A DNA stretch of 64,000 nucleotides. It comes from Cymbomonas tetramitiformis. Its lineage: Eukaryota; Chlorophyta; Pyramimonadophyceae; Pyramimonadales; Pyramimonadaceae. Below are positions 53,976-63,985 of the stretch, piece by piece. Location: the NCBI GenBank assembly GCA_001247695.2, contig LGRX02034676.1:1-64000 (forward strand). The letters are read 5' to 3'. The notes under the pieces were generated by a model. The model made no database searches. It was not told the DNA's origin and saw only the letters and a list, made by a program, of their open reading frames with translations. The position numbers and the translations under genes were made by a program. Position 1 is the first letter of the stretch. The number at the start of each line of letters is the position of its first letter.

Positions 53976-53993
53976 ACTCTCCCCCCCTTAGGA
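53976..53993 (-). other. Polypurine tract of the Ty3/gypsy element
   Basis: On the minus strand CTAAGGGGGGAGAGT directly precedes the LTR start TGTGCCCGG, as expected for the plus-strand primer of an LTR retrotransposon. Confidence 0.75.
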
Positions 53994-54163
53994 GTGGTCT
54001 ACCTCCTGGGATCACTCCGCTAAGGTACCCATCTAAGTTCCAGTTCTTAGGTTTTCTGGTTCCTTGCTGTTTCCAGTTCTTAGGTTCTCTGGTTCCTCTT
54101 CGAGCATAGTTTGCCTGCCGCTACCAGGGCACCACTTTCAAGAAGAAGGGTGCCACTTGGAAT

Positions 54164-57100
54164 CTAAAGCGGGTCTTCAGTGTCGCGGAGGCGTAAATGT
54201 CGGAAAAGTTGTCGTAGCAGAAGTGCTGGCACGGGATATACACTCGCAGATCGACCTGCTCCAGTCTGCTGCGGGTGAGGTCCAAGCTGAGCAGTCTCTG
54301 GATGAGCACCGGTTGCCCATCTGCACGCACACGGTGTTGAAGTAGTACAGCGTAGCAGGGGCGAGGGTGGTGCTGAGTTCGTCCATATGCAGGTGGGTTT
54401 CATGTACTGCGTACCGTACATGCAGTAGGTACACACCAGCGGTGGGGGAAGCTGGCGCATCATAGGGCGAAGCCGTAGCGCGTTAGGGAAGCGACCTCTG
54501 GGGTTTTCCATGAACCAATGTTTTGGCTCCAAGTAGTCAATGATCTGCAATGCTCGTCGTACGATTTTGTCAGCCTGGGGAAGGTCAGGGGGTCCACCAG
54601 TGGTGCGCGCTTGACTGTACTGCCTGCAGGGGGGACTTGCCCAAACAACATCGAAGAATCCAGGCGGGTATTGTTTGTAGTCCCATTGCAGGATGTCACA
54701 CACATGAGTGGGTTGCCAGATATGTCCGGAGTCGAGGGTCACTACTGAAGCGGAGGGGAAGCAATTTAGGAATTCCCTCTCTACTGAGCCAGTACCGCTG
54801 AAAAGTACGAGAATCCTGGGCGTGCGGGTTGTTTTTGCCTGTATTGCCAGCAGCTCTGTCACCAGTGCCAACGACCCATCTTCCACGCGCTCTTGGCGTT
54901 CCCACGGCAGGGGGATATCATCTTCCATCTGTTCGAGCTGGTCCAGTTCATCGCAGGGATTAGTGATGAGGTGGGCCAGTGTCATTCCGGCTTGAGCGGA
55001 GTGACGGCCACGCTGCTCGCGTCGCCGAGTGGCTTCGTCGCGGACTTGCGCTTCCATGTGCAGTCTCGCTTGCTCGAATTCACGAAGTTGTTGAAGTGGA
55101 CTTCCGCGTTCAAGTTTGTCACGCGTCCTCCATTGGTCGTGAGCTTTGGAGTAGCCAGTCCAGCGAACCTTCCACTCTTCCACCTCCTTTCCTCGAACAG
55201 ACCGCACTCGACGTGCAAGAATGCGCTCAACGTGTGCTTCCTTCTGACCGTCCACTACCACCTCTTCAGGTACTGCTAGGTGATCGCGTGCGGCAAAAGC
55301 ATCTTGACCGCTGGTGTACGGTTTGAGGCGATGTTGAGCGAACACGTCGTGAATCCGCCAGTGAGGAGGGAGGCGTAGGCGGTAGGCTACTGGAGCTCCT
55401 CTGTCGGCCTCTGGCATGGTCATCTGTACATCGCTGAAGAAGCGTTCGGTCACAGGAACTGGTCCATGCCAGCGCTTGGTCAGTTTCCTACAGATGGAGC
55501 GATCCATCACCTTCTCCGTAAGGTGTTTCGCCTCTATCCAGACCAGATCTCCAACAGCATACTCCCGCTGCCCGTGTCTGCGATCAAACTGTTCGCGCTG
55601 TCGCTGTTGAGCCAGCTCTAACCGCTGTCTGGCGTCCCGCAGCTGCGACGAAAATTTCACAGCCACTTCGTGTGCGGTGCCTACTCCCCCAGTTCGTCGT
55701 CCAGCGGTGGACTGTGCGGCCTCCAGGAAAAGGTCCAACTGCGACAGCGGCGAGAACCCGAACACCAGTTCAAATGGCGTGAAGCCAGTAGATTCACTCC
55801 TGGAGTCATTGATCGCGAACTCCACGTTAGTGGTGAACAGATCCCAGTCCTCCACATTGGCGTCTACAAAGGACCTGAGCATGTCCTCAATAACCCTGTT
55901 GCTGTGTTCCGCCTGGCCGTCAGACCGAGGGTTGTACGGCGTGGTACGAGCCACTTTCACACCCATCAGCCTCATGAGTTCCTGCCAGAAAGCATCTTGA
56001 AACCGTGGGTCACGATCAGAGACAATCTTCATAGGCGCGCCATGTAAGCGCCACACCGAGTCAAAGTAGATTCTGGCCACCACAGCTGCGGAGCTGTCGC
56101 CGAAGTTCATCGGCACAACGTGGACCATCTTCGTCAGCTTGCAGGTGAAGGCCACGAAAGCGTCATTGCCTCTCTCTGATACCGGCAGGCCGGTGACGAA
56201 GTCCACCGCGACATCCTGCCATGGCCTGTTCGGGATGCTGTGAGGGTTTAGCAACCCATCCGGGTAAGTTCCCCGCGGCCTCACTGATTGGCACACTGCG
56301 CAGGATGCAACCCAGGTGCCCACATCTTCCGCGGCACCACGCCAATAGAAGCGTCGCAGCACCCTCTCCAGAGTCTTGTCTCGCCCAGTGTGACCTGAGG
56401 ACAATGACTCATGAGCATGGCGAATCACTACTTCTCGAAGTGGAGAGTCCTCCCCCAGCACCAACTGATATCTCCCTGCTGCGGTCCTCCAAACCACTTC
56501 ACCCACTAGTCTGAAGTCCTGTAGGCATTGGTGTGGTGCCGCCTTCACCTTCTCTCTTAGTGAACGAAGTGTCCCCTCTCGGGTGTACTCCGCTTTCAAC
56601 GCGCGCAGGAACTTTGAGTCCGACTGCTGGGAGGCTGCGTCTCTGAAGTCTGCCGCCTCACCTGTCCTTATCACAGCGGGGGCTGTTCGCGGATGCCTCA
56701 CGCGTGCTGGTTGTGGTTTGGCGGGAGGGGCGTGTACTATCAGAACAGGCCAGCGAAGGTCGAAGGCTCTCCCATCTGGGTTCTCGAAGAACTGGTTGGG
56801 CTCGCCCTTGTCATCGTGAGTAGGGATGACCTCCACAATCTGCATATTGGCCTTTCTGAAAAGTTTGCGCCACGCGGGGAGCTTGGACTGGTGATCTGGT
56901 AGAACGAAGACTGCTGAGGTGTTCTCTGGGTCTGCCTTCCATTCTGCGATATACTTGTTCAAGATCGCCTCCACAGTAATGCACTTGGAGTTGTATGGAG
57001 GGTTACACCAAACCCGAAGGCCCCTCCATTTCTCTGAAAGGCAGTCTGTCCAGAATCTATCCGCCTGTCTGTTGCGGCCGCCAAAGTCACAACAGGCGTC

Positions 57101-60100
57101 CACATCGAAGGGTCCAAATTTCTCGGCGTACTTCGAGGAGTACTCTGCTCGGACACGCCAATTCTGTGAGTCCTCTGGGGGAGCCTGCCGTTTCTGTGGG
57201 TGAAGGACCGGGGATGGAGTTGACTGTTGGGGCGCCTGCTGCGGGGTTGGTGAGCTCGTTGGCACCTTCTCAGTGGGCGCCTCCGATGCGTCAGCTCGTG
57301 ACGTAGGCGTTCGCGTCTTTGGTGACGCCAACTGCGGAGGCGTTGGGGTCGTAGAGGCCTTCCCAGCGCGTGACATACTCCTCGTTATCCTTATCTGGGG
57401 TGGAGCTCTATCAGGGGGTTTGTGTGGAGCTTCTACCGGCTTCGCGCTATCAGCTGCAGGCCAGTCAGGCATGTCGAAGTCGAGGTGATCCTCCTTCATT
57501 CCCTTATAGAGCTTCGGGTTAACGAGAGCGATGGTCTCCCCCATGTCCATGGCCTGTTCCGCCACGGAGAGGGTCTCCACTGCTGAGAGCCAACAGTCAA
57601 CAGTCTGGGCCCAGTGGGGATGAGCTGCGGGTGGTGAGCTGGAGAAGTATTCAGACTCCAGCGTTGCCAGGGGGTCTTTCGGTAGATCTGAGGTGGGGTC
57701 GATCACCCCTGCCTCCTTCAACCCCTCACGCACGTCCTTGTCTTTGAAGTCGGGTCTTCTGGACAGGGCGTCCGGTACCAGCAGCAGCGCTCCTTTGATG
57801 TACTCCATTCTCGGGACTCCCACCTCCACCAGATCCATGTACCAGCGTGCCTGTCTGCGGCTAAGCTCCCTGCCAGGTTCCATCAGCCATTCAAGGGGGC
57901 GGTGATCACCCTGGATGCGGAAGTTGGTGAAGATGAGGTAATGCCGCCAGGTAACGGTGGTACAGTGGTGTAGAGCACCTAGCTCACGCTCGCCGGTGTG
58001 ATAATTCTGCTCGGCGGCTGAGAACTGGCGGCTCTCGTATGCTATCACGCGCAGCCCAAGACCATCTCCATTGTCTTGCATCAGTACTCCCCCAAGAGCG
58101 ATGCCGCTAGCATCCGTCTGCACCACGAAAGGTGCTGTGCCGTCTGCGGCACCCTTAATGTTGGGCAAGGCGAGCACTGGCGCTGAGGTGAGGGCCTTTT
58201 TCAGCTCCTCGAAGGCCCACTGCTGCATGGGACCCCACTCCCAGGGTACGTCCGACTTGGTCAACCGGGTGAGGGGCTGAGCGATCTCGGAGAAGCAGTG
58301 GATGAACCTGCGGTAATACCCCGCCAGGCCCAAGAACTGCCTGACGTGGGTAACCGTTTCCAGCTCGGGCCAGTCCCTCACTGCAGCCACCTTGTCGTGT
58401 TGGGGTCTGCAGCCATCTGCGGAGATACAGTGGCCAAGGAACCGCAAGGATTTCTTCAACAGTTGGCACTTGGACCTCTTGAGGAAGACGCCCTTCTCCC
58501 TGCATGTCAGGAGCAGTTGCTTGACGTGCTCGTAGTGCTCTGCAGCGGTGTTGCTGAAGACGACCACATCATCGATGAAGATCCGGACAAATGGGAGATG
58601 GCCCAAGGCCCGCTGCATCCGTCGCTGGTACTGAGATGGTGAATTCTGCAGCCCCTGCGGCATGACCAACCACTCATATGACCCCATCTGGGTGGTGAAG
58701 GCGGTCTTCTCGACATCTCCTGGTGCCATCGGTACTTGCCAGAAGCCATCCACCGCGTCGAACGAAGAGAAGAACTTCGCACCCTGCATCTCGTCGAACA
58801 TCATCTGGATGTCTGGGAGAGGATACTTGTCCTTAACTGTCTGGCGGTTGAGGAGCCGGTAATCGATCACCAGTCGCAGCTCCTTGGGGTTCCCCGGTTT
58901 GGGGACCATCAGACAGGGAGCTGCATAAGGGCTGGAAGAGGGTCGGATGTAGCCCTTGGACATCAGAGTCTCCACGCGTTCTCGAAGTTGGCGAAGTTCC
59001 TCTGCAGACTTCTTGTAGATGCGCTGGCAGGGAGGCCCCTTCTTGCTCAGCTCAGGGTCCAGGTTAATGTTGGCTTCATCTTGGGGGTCATGTCTGAGTC
59101 CATCGATGTTCGGTAGGGCAGTCGTCATCTCCTTTTTGTACTCCTCACCCCAGAAATCCTGAAACTTGAGGGTCCACTCAGGGCTCACTTCTGCATCTTC
59201 AGTATCCGCAGCGGGTTCGGCGTTCTCAGAGTCGATAGCCGTGGCTGCAAAGGCAGAAGCAGTATCATCGGGGGACTTCTCGGCCACCATGAGCCAGGCG
59301 GGTTGTATCTCCGGGTCGTCATTACCGCGTAGCTTCTGCGTCTCCGCGTACACCAGGTACTTCTTCAGCTGGGCAGGGGTTAGGAACACCTCATCCACCA
59401 ATCCCGCGCAGGCCGTGCCCTTCGGAGACCTGTCCCCAGATGCTTTCCCAGGAGAACAGCCTGTGATGGTGACGCGATCCCCAATCTTACCACTGCGGGA
59501 CTTCCTGAGGAAGGAGACGGAGCCATTCCCTTCATAGCCCAGAGTGACAGGAGAGTGACTGCGCAGCCACCTCCCGCCAAGGATAACATCCACCTGTATG
59601 CCCAGTGGTAGGATCCGGAGGGCAAGGGCGTTCTCCGTATAGGTGCCCGTGGTGGTGTGCGTGTTAAACTTGGCGTACGCGGTGGCGCCAGTGATCTTCA
59701 CAGATCCATCCGCCAGGGTGACTCGCATCTCGGAGCCGGCTCGTGTCGTGAGGCCACATCGCTTAGCGCTCTGCTCCGAGATGAAGTTGTCAGAGGCCCC
59801 CGAGTCGATCAGCACCTTGACCGTGTGCCCTCTGAGGGTTGCGTAGAATACCAGCAGTAGCGGTCCTTCTTCGTCATGTGCCGCTGCGAGGGTACCCTCG
59901 ATGTCGGTCTTCCACTGAACTCCCCCATCTGTGCGTATGCTTTTGCACTTGAGGTTGGGGAGGAGGTTGTCCGAGGCCTCGCGGCATTCTTCCAACGTTT
60001 GCCTACACGCGGCGTAGAACTCCTCATCCAGCAAATCAACATCTTCAGTCGGATGACTGACGAGGTTGTCTACACTCGCCGTCAGCAGGGTGCCCGCTGA

Positions 60101-61774
60101 GGTGCATTCGCTCGAGGTGGGGCTGACATGAGTGGTGTCGCTGGTGGTAGGGCTCACATGGGTGGTGTCACTGGTAGTAGGGCTCACATGAGTAGTGCCA
60201 CTGGTGGTAGGGCTCACATGGGTAGTGCCGCTTACTGTGGGGCTCACGTGGGTAGTGCCGCTTGTTGTGGGGCTCACATGGGTAGCGACACTATTGATGA
60301 GACTGCCATGGGTGAGAGGATCCTCGTCATGCTGAGGGCTGCCAGCAGGGGAGTTGTGGGCGAGTTGGTGGGAGCTCTGGTGGTCAGTTCTCGTCTCAGG
60401 GGTCCCAGCTGCTGCCATCTGCTGGGTGAAGCAGAGCGAATTGACCGAGGACTCCTCTTCCATCACCTCAGGGTCTTCAGCGATGGGGTGGCTGTCGAGA
60501 CAGGGCGGCGCTTCATCCGCTTCATGCGTTCTGACGGTGGTCATCTGCTGGGTGAAGCAAAGCGAACTGGGTGCGGAGGTCTCCTCCGCCTCTGAGCAGT
60601 AGGATGAACCTTCGGGGTTTCCTCCCGGAGTGGCCGGCGCGTTATCATGGTGCGAAGATGTAGTCTCTGTTGTGGGCTCGGCCAGCGAGGATGATGGAGG
60701 GGATGCTCCCAAGGGGCTGGGACCCAGCTTCCTCATCTTGTACTGGTGTACTGCGTGCAGACTGCACCAGGCGCCAGGTAGACCCACATCTCCCGCTGTC
60801 CCAGGTATCGTGCCCACTTCAGTGTCCAGGGTGCAGAGGGATGTCGAAGATCTCGCTGCTGCTCTTCGTGCGCCCTCCTTTTCCCACAGCCTGCTACCTG
60901 GAGAAGAGTCTGGGCTCGAAGTGGCGATTGCCTTTTGCTGCTCGGCGGGCGACAGCTCTCTCCAAGCCGCGTAGAGGTCGTGGGAGCTGGCGTTAGAGGG
61001 TTCGGGGACTTGCTGGTGACCGTCGTGTGAGAGGAGGTGCCACAATGCTATGCGCTGATGGCCCTCCTTGCGATCTTGAGGTTCGCGGGCAATGCGTATC
61101 CTCTCTGCCAGCTGGTTGGCGCGGTTCACGCGCTCCTTTGGCGATCGACTCCCAGAGTGTATGCGGCTGCGGGCGCGCTCCGACATCTTATCCACCAGGT
61201 CCTTGGCAGCCTCTGGGGATTTGCGCAGAGCTCTGCGGACCTTTTGCATGGCGACCTCGAGGGGGAGGGAGTACAGATCTCTCTTCCAGTGCCACGCAGT
61301 TAGCCTTTTCCGTGGGTCTGCGAGGTTGGACTGATAGATGGGCAGTGGTAGGACAACACGCGGTCGGGGGCGAAGATCGCGGGGCTCTCCGCGGTTGCTG
61401 CCCATAATGGGGGGTCTGTGCCGGGGGACTCGCCGTCCCCTCCGACCCTCGATCCTCGCTTGTGTATAAGCAGGGCCGTCATCAAGAGGTAGTGACGGCT
61501 CATCGAAGGGGGTGCTTCCTGCAAGAGGGTGGCTAGACAAGTCATCCCTCGGCGGCGATGGGGCACCAGCTGAGCGGTAGGTGCGTCGCAAGCGGGTCCC
61601 AGAGGTGAAGGCCACGCTCTTGGGATGGGGACGTTGGCCCCAAGGGTCTCTGCGTCCTCGGGCGCGTCGGGGTTCCACTGGTTCTGACCGCTTCTCCAGG
61701 GCGGAGAGGGTCTGATCATCAGGGCAAGACCTCACTTCCTCGAAGGGCAGGGTCTGGGGCTGGCCGCCGGCCAG
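54164..61774 (-). CDS. Ty3/gypsy Pol polyprotein with two methyltransferase-like domains
   Basis: Open from the codon after the gag UGA. Residues below count from the codon at 61735 (2523 in all). Order: Ser/Thr-rich linker with 10-residue repeats (about 487-542); aspartic protease DSGAS (643-647); RT about 915-1110 with FIDD (1053-1056); RNase H about 1200-1325 (TDASG start). Next, about 1520-1675, is a domain with FDVDACC and WCNPPY, resembling phage-type N6-adenine DNA methyltransferases. Integrase follows, with H1773, H1782, C1812, C1815 and D1845, D1907, E1943 (DD35E spacing), then a chromodomain (about 2168-2215). The C-terminus, about 2305-2515, has FSGTGS (2312-2317), SPPC (to 2370) and ENP (2410-2412), the order of motifs I, IV and VI of C5-cytosine methyltransferases. 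Protease, RT, RNase H and integrase residues look intact. Whether either methyltransferase is active is unknown. Confidence 0.9.
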   Translation of the reverse strand: MAGGQPQTLPFEEVRSCPDDQTLSALEKRSEPVEPRRARGRRDPWGQRPHPKSVAFTSGTRLRRTYRSAGAPSPPRDDLSSHPLAGSTPFDEPSLPLDDGPAYTQARIEGRRGRRVPRHRPPIMGSNRGEPRDLRPRPRVVLPLPIYQSNLADPRKRLTAWHWKRDLYSLPLEVAMQKVRRALRKSPEAAKDLVDKMSERARSRIHSGSRSPKERVNRANQLAERIRIAREPQDRKEGHQRIALWHLLSHDGHQQVPEPSNASSHDLYAAWRELSPAEQQKAIATSSPDSSPGSRLWEKEGARRAAARSSTSLCTLDTEVGTIPGTAGDVGLPGAWCSLHAVHQYKMRKLGPSPLGASPPSSSLAEPTTETTSSHHDNAPATPGGNPEGSSYCSEAEETSAPSSLCFTQQMTTVRTHEADEAPPCLDSHPIAEDPEVMEEESSVNSLCFTQQMAAAGTPETRTDHQSSHQLAHNSPAGSPQHDEDPLTHGSLINSVATHVSPTTSGTTHVSPTVSGTTHVSPTTSGTTHVSPTTSDTTHVSPTTSDTTHVSPTSSECTSAGTLLTASVDNLVSHPTEDVDLLDEEFYAACRQTLEECREASDNLLPNLKCKSIRTDGGVQWKTDIEGTLAAAHDEEGPLLLVFYATLRGHTVKVLIDSGASDNFISEQSAKRCGLTTRAGSEMRVTLADGSVKITGATAYAKFNTHTTTGTYTENALALRILPLGIQVDVILGGRWLRSHSPVTLGYEGNGSVSFLRKSRSGKIGDRVTITGCSPGKASGDRSPKGTACAGLVDEVFLTPAQLKKYLVYAETQKLRGNDDPEIQPAWLMVAEKSPDDTASAFAATAIDSENAEPAADTEDAEVSPEWTLKFQDFWGEEYKKEMTTALPNIDGLRHDPQDEANINLDPELSKKGPPCQRIYKKSAEELRQLRERVETLMSKGYIRPSSSPYAAPCLMVPKPGNPKELRLVIDYRLLNRQTVKDKYPLPDIQMMFDEMQGAKFFSSFDAVDGFWQVPMAPGDVEKTAFTTQMGSYEWLVMPQGLQNSPSQYQRRMQRALGHLPFVRIFIDDVVVFSNTAAEHYEHVKQLLLTCREKGVFLKRSKCQLLKKSLRFLGHCISADGCRPQHDKVAAVRDWPELETVTHVRQFLGLAGYYRRFIHCFSEIAQPLTRLTKSDVPWEWGPMQQWAFEELKKALTSAPVLALPNIKGAADGTAPFVVQTDASGIALGGVLMQDNGDGLGLRVIAYESRQFSAAEQNYHTGERELGALHHCTTVTWRHYLIFTNFRIQGDHRPLEWLMEPGRELSRRQARWYMDLVEVGVPRMEYIKGALLLVPDALSRRPDFKDKDVREGLKEAGVIDPTSDLPKDPLATLESEYFSSSPPAAHPHWAQTVDCWLSAVETLSVAEQAMDMGETIALVNPKLYKGMKEDHLDFDMPDWPAADSAKPVEAPHKPPDRAPPQIRITRSMSRAGKASTTPTPPQLASPKTRTPTSRADASEAPTEKVPTSSPTPQQAPQQSTPSPVLHPQKRQAPPEDSQNWRVRAEYSSKYAEKFGPFDVDACCDFGGRNRQADRFWTDCLSEKWRGLRVWCNPPYNSKCITVEAILNKYIAEWKADPENTSAVFVLPDHQSKLPAWRKLFRKANMQIVEVIPTHDDKGEPNQFFENPDGRAFDLRWPVLIVHAPPAKPQPARVRHPRTAPAVIRTGEAADFRDAASQQSDSKFLRALKAEYTREGTLRSLREKVKAAPHQCLQDFRLVGEVVWRTAAGRYQLVLGEDSPLREVVIRHAHESLSSGHTGRDKTLERVLRRFYWRGAAEDVGTWVASCAVCQSVRPRGTYPDGLLNPHSIPNRPWQDVAVDFVTGLPVSERGNDAFVAFTCKLTKMVHVVPMNFGDSSAAVVARIYFDSVWRLHGAPMKIVSDRDPRFQDAFWQELMRLMGVKVARTTPYNPRSDGQAEHSNRVIEDMLRSFVDANVEDWDLFTTNVEFAINDSRSESTGFTPFELVFGFSPLSQLDLFLEAAQSTAGRRTGGVGTAHEVAVKFSSQLRDARQRLELAQQRQREQFDRRHGQREYAVGDLVWIEAKHLTEKVMDRSICRKLTKRWHGPVPVTERFFSDVQMTMPEADRGAPVAYRLRLPPHWRIHDVFAQHRLKPYTSGQDAFAARDHLAVPEEVVVDGQKEAHVERILARRVRSVRGKEVEEWKVRWTGYSKAHDQWRTRDKLERGSPLQQLREFEQARLHMEAQVRDEATRRREQRGRHSAQAGMTLAHLITNPCDELDQLEQMEDDIPLPWERQERVEDGSLALVTELLAIQAKTTRTPRILVLFSGTGSVEREFLNCFPSASVVTLDSGHIWQPTHVCDILQWDYKQYPPGFFDVVWASPPCRQYSQARTTGGPPDLPQADKIVRRALQIIDYLEPKHWFMENPRGRFPNALRLRPMMRQLPPPLVCTYCMYGTQYMKPTCIWTNSAPPSPLLRCTTSTPCACRWATGAHPETAQLGPHPQQTGAGRSASVYPVPALLLRQLFRHLRLRDTEDPL
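60110..60277 (-). repeat. 30-bp coding tandem repeat in pol
   Basis: About 5.5 units of a 10-residue Ser/Thr/His/Val-rich repeat (SPTTSGTTHV type) between gag and protease. A flexible linker is likely. Confidence 0.85.
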
Positions 61775-63985
61775 TCATTCATCGCTCTCCACCGGGGGGA
61801 GGCCGTCACCCTCCACAAGCTCGATGCCCGCAAGGGCCGCCAGGGTCTGGTAGCTCTGCTCGTCCTCACAGGTAGCAAGAGCCAAGACCTCCTCGGAGAA
61901 CTCCTCTGGGACGCCATCCACCGAGGAGATGTCCTCCTGCTGCTCGATGGCCCAAACGACGGCGGCTACAAACCCAGGGGAGTTCGCCAGTCGAGCGGGT
62001 GCATTGGCCCTCCACTCCTTGAGTTTAGCCTCGTCCGTACAGTTACGGACGATGTGCTCCGCAGAGCCGCAGGCGAAGCACCGGCGGACTTTCGGAGCGT
62101 CGGGGCGGGAGAGGCCAGGTGGTGGTGGCAAAGGGGTCACTGCCGCGGCGACGGTGGTGGCAGGCCCATTCTCCAGCATGGCAAGAGCTGGGCGGCTCGA
62201 AGAGGGGGTACGCCTGTAGAAGGGGGTGCGAGGTGGTGGGTTAGCGAAGGAAACAGCACGGGGAGGACGGTCTTGAGAGCGCCTCTGAGCCGCCTCCGTG
62301 TCAATGTCACTCTCCACCTCCTCAGCAACTTCCCGAATCTTCAACAAGGCGTTGTGGGTGCCTGGGATGTCGTCAGCGACGGCCTTCCTCTCCCACTCTT
62401 CTGGTTTGGAGACATCCAAGTGAATGGCTCTCAGGCGCCGCATCACCTTGGGTGCATATTTCAGCCCTCGGCGGTACGTAGAGAGCATCGACAGGTTGGT
62501 CATCTCCACGCAATTGGGGACTCTGCCGGCCAGGAAGTTGACGGAGGCCATGCGGGTCTCCAGTCGCGAGAAATACTCCGCCGCGGTCTCGTTCATCGCC
62601 TGCTTCAGGGCAATGGCCTCGCCATGTGCGTTCTCCAGGTAGGCCTGCGTCAGGGAGCACACCGCCAGATCGCTGAAGAACACGTCCAGCTCCCCGTAGC
62701 GTTGGTGCCAGGCTTGCTCGGACCCAAAGGTCCCCGCCGCGCGCTCCAAGAACTTTCTCTGCTGGTCTTGAAGAGTGTACTCCTTGAAGCTCCAAAGAAG
62801 ACTTGACACACTCGCCTGGTACGCTGATACTGACGGCGTACAACTGGGAGTGGTCAGTGCTTCGATCACGATGGCCTCCTGGAATACCTTCCGCACCATG
62901 TTGGAGTAGTGCTCCAACTGCGTCAGGAGGCCCTCCTTGTCGGCCGATTTTGTGTCGGACGCGGAGCGGGGGAACCTGGTGACGCTCTTGACCAGCTTTA
63001 GCACCATCTCTTTGGTCTTGTGCTCCAGGCGGACCTCGTCTGGGGATGCTCGCAGGTTAGTGCCCTGCGGCAGACGGACGATGCCTGGAACAAAGGGGGT
63101 GGCGCTGGGAGAGAGCACGGGGTTCGCAGCGGCGGCAGAGTGAACGGGGTTCGCGGCAACGGCAGAGTGAACGGGGTTTGCGGCGGCGGAGTGGGGGAAA
63201 CGGGCTGGAGGTGGTGGTCCCGGGGCATGCGCGGGCGGAGGCGCAGGCGCGGGATTTGTGGGGACTGCGGTCGGAGTGGGCGGTAATGTAGGGGCTGATG
63301 GTGGTGCGGGGAGTGGAAGAGGTGTATGGAAGGGCAGGGGTGTGGATGGTTGTGCGGCCACCACGCTCATGCTCCGGTACCAATCGGAGTTGCTGACCTC
63401 CGACCACGCGGCGAGCCCGTCCTGATCGAAGTTCTGCATCTCCGACTCCCGCGCAGTAGCAGGGATCCACTCCCATACTGGCTGCCCCATGCTGGTAGAC
63501 CGCACATTGGCCGCGGCTGGGTCCCCCATTGCCATATCCATGACCTCGCGGTCGACCATGAGGACCCAGGTCTCCACACGAGGGTTGGTAAGGGGTAGGG
63601 GTGCATGGTGTAGCCGACCTCCCATGCGCGCATATGCAGTCAGCGGCGCTCCCAGCAGGTGCATGATCCTGAACAAGATGGCGTCGCCCTGCACCCCAGC
63701 CCGGCGACGTTCGTCCCATGGCAGGGAGACGGTTGCCGCGCCTCGCACCCCAGCTGACTGGTGCACCCACAATGACCCACCATCGTGGGTGACGAAGAGG
63801 GCTCTGACCTCTGGGTACTGAGGGTAGGAGGGCTCTGGTGCGGGATCGTCAGGGGGATCCTGAGGTGGATCACTAGGGGGGCCTGGTGGCGAGTCGCTTG
63901 GACTGGAGTCTCTGGGCTCTGAGTCGGGGTTGCCACCGCCGTGCACCACCGTCTCCATCGACTGCCGCCGGCGGGCCACCATCAT
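61775..63985 (-). CDS. Ty3/gypsy Gag
   Basis: 736 residues. A proline-rich N-terminus (about 24-55) and a second Pro/Ala-rich segment with repeated HSAAANPV (about 215-300) flank a globular region. The central capsid-like part (about 320-600) has the charged helical makeup of Ty3 Gag, including YFSRLETRMASVNF. A zinc knuckle CFACGSAEHIVRNC (CX2CX4HX4C) lies near 636-649. It ends in a single UGA (61777-61775) followed in the same frame by pol. The ATG at 63985 is only 15 bp from the window edge, so an upstream start cannot be excluded. Confidence 0.9.
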   Translation of the reverse strand: MMVARRRQSMETVVHGGGNPDSEPRDSSPSDSPPGPPSDPPQDPPDDPAPEPSYPQYPEVRALFVTHDGGSLWVHQSAGVRGAATVSLPWDERRRAGVQGDAILFRIMHLLGAPLTAYARMGGRLHHAPLPLTNPRVETWVLMVDREVMDMAMGDPAAANVRSTSMGQPVWEWIPATARESEMQNFDQDGLAAWSEVSNSDWYRSMSVVAAQPSTPLPFHTPLPLPAPPSAPTLPPTPTAVPTNPAPAPPPAHAPGPPPPARFPHSAAANPVHSAVAANPVHSAAAANPVLSPSATPFVPGIVRLPQGTNLRASPDEVRLEHKTKEMVLKLVKSVTRFPRSASDTKSADKEGLLTQLEHYSNMVRKVFQEAIVIEALTTPSCTPSVSAYQASVSSLLWSFKEYTLQDQQRKFLERAAGTFGSEQAWHQRYGELDVFFSDLAVCSLTQAYLENAHGEAIALKQAMNETAAEYFSRLETRMASVNFLAGRVPNCVEMTNLSMLSTYRRGLKYAPKVMRRLRAIHLDVSKPEEWERKAVADDIPGTHNALLKIREVAEEVESDIDTEAAQRRSQDRPPRAVSFANPPPRTPFYRRTPSSSRPALAMLENGPATTVAAAVTPLPPPPGLSRPDAPKVRRCFACGSAEHIVRNCTDEAKLKEWRANAPARLANSPGFVAAVVWAIEQQEDISSVDGVPEEFSEEVLALATCEDEQSYQTLAALAGIELVEGDGLPPVESDE

